Positions 63,102 through 64,000 of a DNA stretch of 64,000 nt are shown here, piece by piece. The stretch covers positions 1 to 64,000 of the forward strand of contig NZ_NHSJ01000036.1 in NCBI RefSeq assembly GCF_002937075.1, written 5' to 3'. Position numbers and translations under genes: made by a program. The notes beneath the pieces are model-generated. The model made no database searches. It was not told the origin of the DNA and was given only the letters and a program-made list of their open reading frames with translations. Source of the DNA: Rhodoblastus sphagnicola. GTDB lineage: Bacteria; Pseudomonadota; Alphaproteobacteria; Rhizobiales; Beijerinckiaceae. Each line of letters opens with the position of its first letter. The stretch's first letter is position 1.

Positions 63102-63487
63102 GTCCTTTGTTCGCCGGCCTCTTGGTCGGCTGTCGTTGAATTGTGTCGCAACTTTCCCAGCCTTTCAGCGCAGGCAACGCATCCTACCGAGGCGAAAGCG
63201 CCTTCGTCGGCCATTTCGTCAGCGACTCACGCGGTTGACCTATGCGGTGGGCGTGCTCGGCGTAATCCGCGTGGTCGCGCGCAGCCGGACGCGGCCGGAG
63301 CACAGACGGAAAACTGGTTCGTCGCGGTCTGACGACTGCCCGATCCGCAGGCGGCGGTCCACGCCTGCGCCCAAGCGTCGCATGATTGCGCCTGCGTTGA
63401 CGCTGAGTTTGTCATCGCAGGCTCCATGCCTGAGAATGGCCGCCGCCAGTTCGATCTGGCGGCATACGGTTCAAGGGCGGACGACGG
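63102..63487. other. Gap between TetR remnant and SWIM gene
   Basis: About 385 bases without a supported gene. It lies between divergent genes and would contain the promoter of the SWIM-domain gene. I see no repeat or RNA in it. Confidence 0.45.
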
Positions 63488-64000
63488 GTGCGGTTTTCTG
63501 ACAGCGACATTTTGCGGCACGTCGGCGCGCGCGCCATGGAAGCGGGCCGGGTCTATCGCAGGCAAGGGCGAATCGTTTCGTTCGAGGAGAGTCCGCCGGA
63601 GATCCTGGCGCTGGTGCGCGGTTCGTCGCGCGTTCCCTACCGCGTCAGCGTCACGGTCGCGTCCGCCGAAGATGACAGCGTGCGGATAAAAGGCCGTTGC
63701 TCTTGTCCGGTGGGCGCCTATTGCAAGCATATCGCGGCGGTGTTGATCGAATCGCGCGCGCGAGATGACGACATAGCGCCGACACGACAGAGCGAACTGT
63801 TCGCGGCCAAACCGGAGACGCCGGCGTCGGCGGGCGAGACGCTGCCACCGCACATATCCCACTGGATCGAGGCGCTGCAACGCGCGCAGGCGTCGGACTC
63901 CGAGGACTATCCACCGGATTCGCAAAGTCGGCTGCTCTATGTCTTTTCGCTTCCCGAATACCGCCACGCCGTCTGCGAGTTGCAAGTCGAGGCGGTTTCC
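63488..64000 (+). CDS. SWIM zinc-finger protein, start only (partial)
   Basis: The first 171 codons of a protein that runs past the window. It begins RFSDSDILRHVGARAMEAGR, has VYRRQGRIVSFEESPPEILA, and a SWIM zinc finger reading CSCPVGAYCKH at about residues 74-84, preceded by SVRIKGR. SWIM proteins with this N-terminus are usually SNF2-type helicases or DNA-binding proteins; the helicase part would lie downstream. The GTG at 63488 is the likely start; an internal ATG 16 codons later is an alternative. Frame use and the zinc motif make the call reliable; the full product is not visible. Confidence 0.75.
   Translation, partial: MRFSDSDILRHVGARAMEAGRVYRRQGRIVSFEESPPEILALVRGSSRVPYRVSVTVASAEDDSVRIKGRCSCPVGAYCKHIAAVLIESRARDDDIAPTRQSELFAAKPETPASAGETLPPHISHWIEALQRAQASDSEDYPPDSQSRLLYVFSLPEYRHAVCELQVEAVS

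Overview
The window is high-GC DNA from an alphaproteobacterium. Markers are the ATPase-inhibitor zeta subunit (DUF1476), a palindromic intergenic repeat of the kind common in Hyphomicrobiales, a complete glycolate-oxidase operon, and remnants of PQQ-dehydrogenase and ergothioneine genes. A Hyphomicrobiales lineage near Beijerinckiaceae or Methylocystaceae fits, but this is inference from gene content. No rRNA, tRNA or CRISPR array was seen. Intact operons alternate with stretches of decayed genes and insertion-sequence debris.

Region by region. 0-2.4 kb: divergent AraC regulator and methyltransferase, then a RecD2 helicase remnant. 2.6-10.6 kb: a TonB-dependent uptake operon (ExbB-TonB fusion, outer-membrane receptor, luciferase-like oxidoreductase, binding protein, FecCD permease, ATPase, methyltransferase). 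10.6-17.9 kb: a PAS-protein remnant, the tail of a glycolate/lactate permease, then glcD-glcE-glcF-glcB-glcG, which takes glycolate to glyoxylate and malate. 17.9-19.3 kb: fragments of LysR, PQQ-dehydrogenase, egtD and egtB genes. 19.5-23.5 kb: a chemoreceptor and a GGDEF-EAL protein with related sensor modules. 23.8-26.4 kb: MntP with a yybP-ykoY-type manganese riboswitch, TerC, TerB and the zeta subunit. 27.1-31.8 kb: an unusual four-gene cassette (lysozyme-like protein, M23-like protein, two large paralogous proteins of unknown family). 32.2-33.3 kb: a broken IS630 element and a palindromic repeat.

33.4-45.1 kb holds the most striking locus: ten co-directional, mostly overlapping genes. 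They encode a dual-specificity-phosphatase/HisC-type aminotransferase fusion, a LysR regulator, four U32-family proteins with iron-sulfur-type cysteine patterns, a substrate-binding-fold protein without signal peptide, a PEP-synthase/rifampin-phosphotransferase-like enzyme, a short-chain dehydrogenase and a fumarylacetoacetate-hydrolase-family enzyme. U32 proteins UbiU/UbiV carry out oxygen-independent hydroxylation, so this may be an undescribed anaerobic biosynthetic or catabolic pathway.

45.4-64 kb: a FitAB-type toxin-antitoxin pair, an orphan napB-napC pair, MerR-type operators, transposase debris, a TetR-glycosidase pair, an AsmA-like gene with an ABC transporter whose ATPase motifs are destroyed, a DUF900 lipoprotein hydrolase, and a small-protein/CBS/DUF3141 operon. 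Two nearly identical TetR-type operators (52.95 and 60.83 kb) sit at two of these operons, suggesting one local regulon. The last 3 kb hold resolvase, amidohydrolase and TetR remnants, an IS200/IS605-like end, a collapsed copy of the DUF3141/CBS operon, and the start of a SWIM zinc-finger gene that runs off the window.
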